Shown here piece after piece: positions 61,778 through 64,000 of a DNA stretch of 64,000 bases. The notes beneath the pieces are model-generated. The model saw only the letters and a list, made by a program, of their open reading frames with translations. It did no database searches and was not told the DNA's origin. The stretch is taken from the NCBI GenBank assembly GCA_023409265.1, contig JAEYHZ010000009.1:1-64000 (forward strand), in the 5' to 3' direction. The position numbers were made by a program, and so were the translations under genes. The stretch comes from Bacillota bacterium (lineage in GTDB: Bacteria; Bacillota; Clostridia; Acetivibrionales; DSM-1351). Positions within the stretch are counted from its first letter, which is position 1. The number at the start of each line of letters is the position of its first letter.

Positions 61778-64000
61778 CTATCTTAAAGAATAACCAAAAC
61801 TACCCATATAATTGATCAAACTGTTTGCAAAGGCACTTATATCGTCACTTGACAGTGTCTTTTCGGCTGAGCCGATTACAAATCTGAAGGTCATGCTCTT
61901 TTTACCCTCAGGCAGGCCCTTGCCTGTGTAAAGGGTAACGAAATCAAAGCTATTGAGCAGCTCTGATTTATATGTGCCTATGTCCTCTTTAACCTTATCA
62001 AAAGTAACCCCATTATCAACCAGGAAACTGTAATCCAGAGTAACTTCAGGGAACTTTGAAGGCTCTTTGTATTTTACAACCTCTTTATCTATAGCCTGCA
62101 GAACATCTCTGTTTATTTCAAGAACCGCTATGTTCAGCTTTTTGGCTATATTCTTTTTAATGGTAGGATGTACTACACTCAAGTAGCCCATGTGATTTCC
62201 GTCAGCACTTATATCCACTGATTTCATAGGATGTACCCAGTTATACTGACTTGTGCATGCTGAGAAATCAATATTTGCATTCTTTAATGTCTTTGCTGTA
62301 AAAGTCATAATACCCTTTAAATCATAGAAGAGTTCATCTTCGCTCTTTATTTTACTGGCGGCAAGTATGCAGATGTTTTTGTGCTGTTCGCACTTATCCT
62401 TTGGAGAAGGAGCTGTAAATACGCTGCCGATTTCAAACAGTGTAAAATCGTCATATGCCTTTTCATTCTTTTCAGCAAATACAAGCATTCCTGGAACCAT
62501 GCTGTCTCTGAGGGTATTGGCATCCTGTGCCTGAGGGTTCAGCACCTTCACATGACCATTTGTTTCCAGTCCCATCCTGCTGTTAAAGGTATTGTCATAC
62601 CAGATATAGCTGTTAACTTCACTGGCACCGAATCTTTCGGAAAGCAGCTCTTTAACCTTGTGATCGGTAAGCCTATCCTCATTGTATTGAAGCGGTTTTA
62701 AAGGTACATCCAGAGTTTGCGGCTGGATATTGTCATATCCGAATATTCTGGTAATTTCTTCTATAATATCAACCTTCATGGTTATATCCTTTGTAGCTCT
62801 GAAGGTAGGAACCTTTATGCTGAAGGTATCTCCATTGACTTCCACCTTGAATTCCAGGGATCTTAGAATATCCACCATTCTTTCCAGTGTCAGAGTGTTT
62901 CCGATATATCTGTCTATATATGGCTTTGTGATAGTAATATCGATTGGTTCAAGTTTAGTACAGTATACATCTGTTAAAGCAGATGCAAACTGAATATCAG
63001 GCTGCATATCCTTCAAAAGCTTTACAAACCTCTGTATGGCAGTAACAGTCATATTAGGGTCGATCATTTTTTCATAACGTGCGCTTGCTTCGGTACGAAG
63101 ACCTATCTTTGTGGAGCTCTTTCTTGTAGAAGAACCTTCAAAGTTTGCCGACTCCAGTAATATTGATGTTGTATCTTCCAATACCTCCGAGTTTTCACCA
63201 CCCATTATACCAGCTATAGCTACCGGTTTTTCCTTGTTACAGATAAGCAAAACGTCTTCAGGCAGCTTTCTTTCGGTACCATCAAGTGTTTTAAACAAAG
63301 TCGGTTCCTTTGTTGATCTGACAATTATGCCGCTTTCCACCTGCCTGCTGTCAAAGGCATGCATTGGCTGCCCCATTTCAAGCATCAGGTAGTTTGTAAG
63401 GTCAACAAGCGGAGATATAGGTCTCATTCCGCAGTAGAACAGTCGTACCTTCATGTTCAATGAGGTCTCCAGTTTCCTGACTCCGTCAATTTTAAGTCCT
63501 GAATATCTCAGGCACTTTTCAGTGTCCTCAACGGTTATATCAAGCTCCGGCTTGTTCTCAGCAGCCGCCAAATCGTCCAATTTCATAGGCTTCAGTTCTC
63601 TGCCGTATATAGCAGCGATTTCACGGGCTATACCGTAATGTCCCCATAAATCAGGTCTGTTTGTAAGAGATTTATTATCAATTTCAATAATAACGTCATC
63701 TATATTTATTATAGATTTTATATCTGTTCCAGGCGCATAATCTCCGTCAAGTATCAACAGACCGCCATGATCATCACTGATTCCAAGTTCCTTAGCAGAA
63801 CAAAGCATTCCGAAACTCTCAACACCAACAAGTTTCACCTTGCCAAGTTTCGGCATATTCTTTACCGAACCGCCTATTTTAGCCAAAGGAACAAGAATAC
63901 CCTCGGTAACATTTGGTGCGCCACAGACAATTTGAAGGATTCCGTCCCCTGAATCAACCTGGGTAATTTTAAGCTTTTTGGATTCAGGATGGGGAACAAC
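61778..64000 (-). CDS. pheT: Phenylalanyl-tRNA synthetase beta subunit (5' end beyond window)
   Basis: The frame is open without a stop to the right edge, so about 740 codons are seen and the N-terminus is missing. The first visible residues VVPHPESKKLKITQVDSGDG lead into the tRNA-binding (EMAP-like) domain with CGAPNV. Then B3/B4 editing domain (YCGMRPISPLVDLTNYLMLEMGQPMHAFD), B5 domain, the catalytic-like core (DILRSLEFKVEVNGD, NPQAQDANTLRDSMVPGML) and the C-terminal anticodon-binding FDX-ACB (VDNGVTFDKVKEDI). It forms an alpha2-beta2 enzyme with PheS, which is expected upstream. Confidence 0.97.
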   Translation of the reverse strand, partial: VVPHPESKKLKITQVDSGDGILQIVCGAPNVTEGILVPLAKIGGSVKNMPKLGKVKLVGVESFGMLCSAKELGISDDHGGLLILDGDYAPGTDIKSIINIDDVIIEIDNKSLTNRPDLWGHYGIAREIAAIYGRELKPMKLDDLAAAENKPELDITVEDTEKCLRYSGLKIDGVRKLETSLNMKVRLFYCGMRPISPLVDLTNYLMLEMGQPMHAFDSRQVESGIIVRSTKEPTLFKTLDGTERKLPEDVLLICNKEKPVAIAGIMGGENSEVLEDTTSILLESANFEGSSTRKSSTKIGLRTEASARYEKMIDPNMTVTAIQRFVKLLKDMQPDIQFASALTDVYCTKLEPIDITITKPYIDRYIGNTLTLERMVDILRSLEFKVEVNGDTFSIKVPTFRATKDITMKVDIIEEITRIFGYDNIQPQTLDVPLKPLQYNEDRLTDHKVKELLSERFGASEVNSYIWYDNTFNSRMGLETNGHVKVLNPQAQDANTLRDSMVPGMLVFAEKNEKAYDDFTLFEIGSVFTAPSPKDKCEQHKNICILAASKIKSEDELFYDLKGIMTFTAKTLKNANIDFSACTSQYNWVHPMKSVDISADGNHMGYLSVVHPTIKKNIAKKLNIAVLEINRDVLQAIDKEVVKYKEPSKFPEVTLDYSFLVDNGVTFDKVKEDIGTYKSELLNSFDFVTLYTGKGLPEGKKSMTFRFVIGSAEKTLSSDDISAFANSLINYMGSFGYSLR

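Noticed and set aside
1..64000. CRISPR array, tRNA, rRNA, prophage or intact transposase
   Set aside because: Looked for on both strands; none seen. Repeats found lack spacer structure and the MITEs lack coding.

Overview
The window suggests a spore-forming, motile, cellulolytic clostridium, most like Ruminiclostridium (the Clostridium cellulolyticum/papyrosolvens group). This is inferred from an AT-rich sequence with strong GGAGG ribosome sites, spore genes (gpr, a gerK-type receptor, an alpha/beta-type SASP), a secreted GH11 xylanase, a CBM3-bearing surface protein and flagellar motAB. No rRNA, tRNA, CRISPR array, prophage or intact insertion sequence was seen.

Layout. 1-9060: minus-strand run of three very large exported proteins (SLH-anchored protein, CBM3 + nine FN3 protein, and an FN3 protein cut by the window edge), read from one good promoter at 9031-9060. 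9.2-16.4 kb: housekeeping and sporulation genes (orphan KdpD sensor domain, ligA, M50-type membrane peptidase, gpr, rpsT, hemW). 16.6-25 kb: MATE exporter, divergent ger receptor genes, lgt, a formylglycine-generating-enzyme-like lipoprotein and the GH11 xylanase. 25.9-28.5 kb: guanidine-I riboswitch with a Gdx guanidinium exporter, then a GntR-ABC operon with a perfect palindromic operator on its start site. 28.6-33.4 kb: thiamine operon thiD-thiC-thiM-thiE-thiW behind two complete tandem TPP riboswitches, each with its own terminator. 33.6-37.6 kb: small accessory genes (Gly/Asn-rich protein, tdk, tocopherol-cyclase-like protein, alpha/beta hydrolase with Asp at the nucleophile position). 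37.9-41 kb: iron operon feoA-feoB-zinc ribbon-fur with a Fur box. 41-52.9 kb: secA, yerC, an unrecognised duplicated-domain protein, an ECF S component, threonine genes (thrC, ACT regulator, hom) and a chemotaxis receptor. 53-64 kb: patatin lipase, motAB, TPR protein, folC, pgi, SASP and the start-truncated pheT.

The strongest unexplained signal is a family of small dispersed elements bounded by TATAACG...CGTTATA. Three copies have both ends (33406-33513, 35885-35953, 45037-45162) and one partial copy forms the end of thiD (32095-32142). They share an internal hairpin core. A separate 160-bp MITE with about 50-bp inverted repeats and a TTA duplication lies at 37720-37879. Several leaders hold unexplained tandem repeats (secA, motA, downstream of pgi). 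Other points of interest are the cellulose-adhesion-like surface operon, the tandem TPP switches and the Ser-to-Asp hydrolase.

All calls come from reading the sequence and family knowledge; no database search was run.
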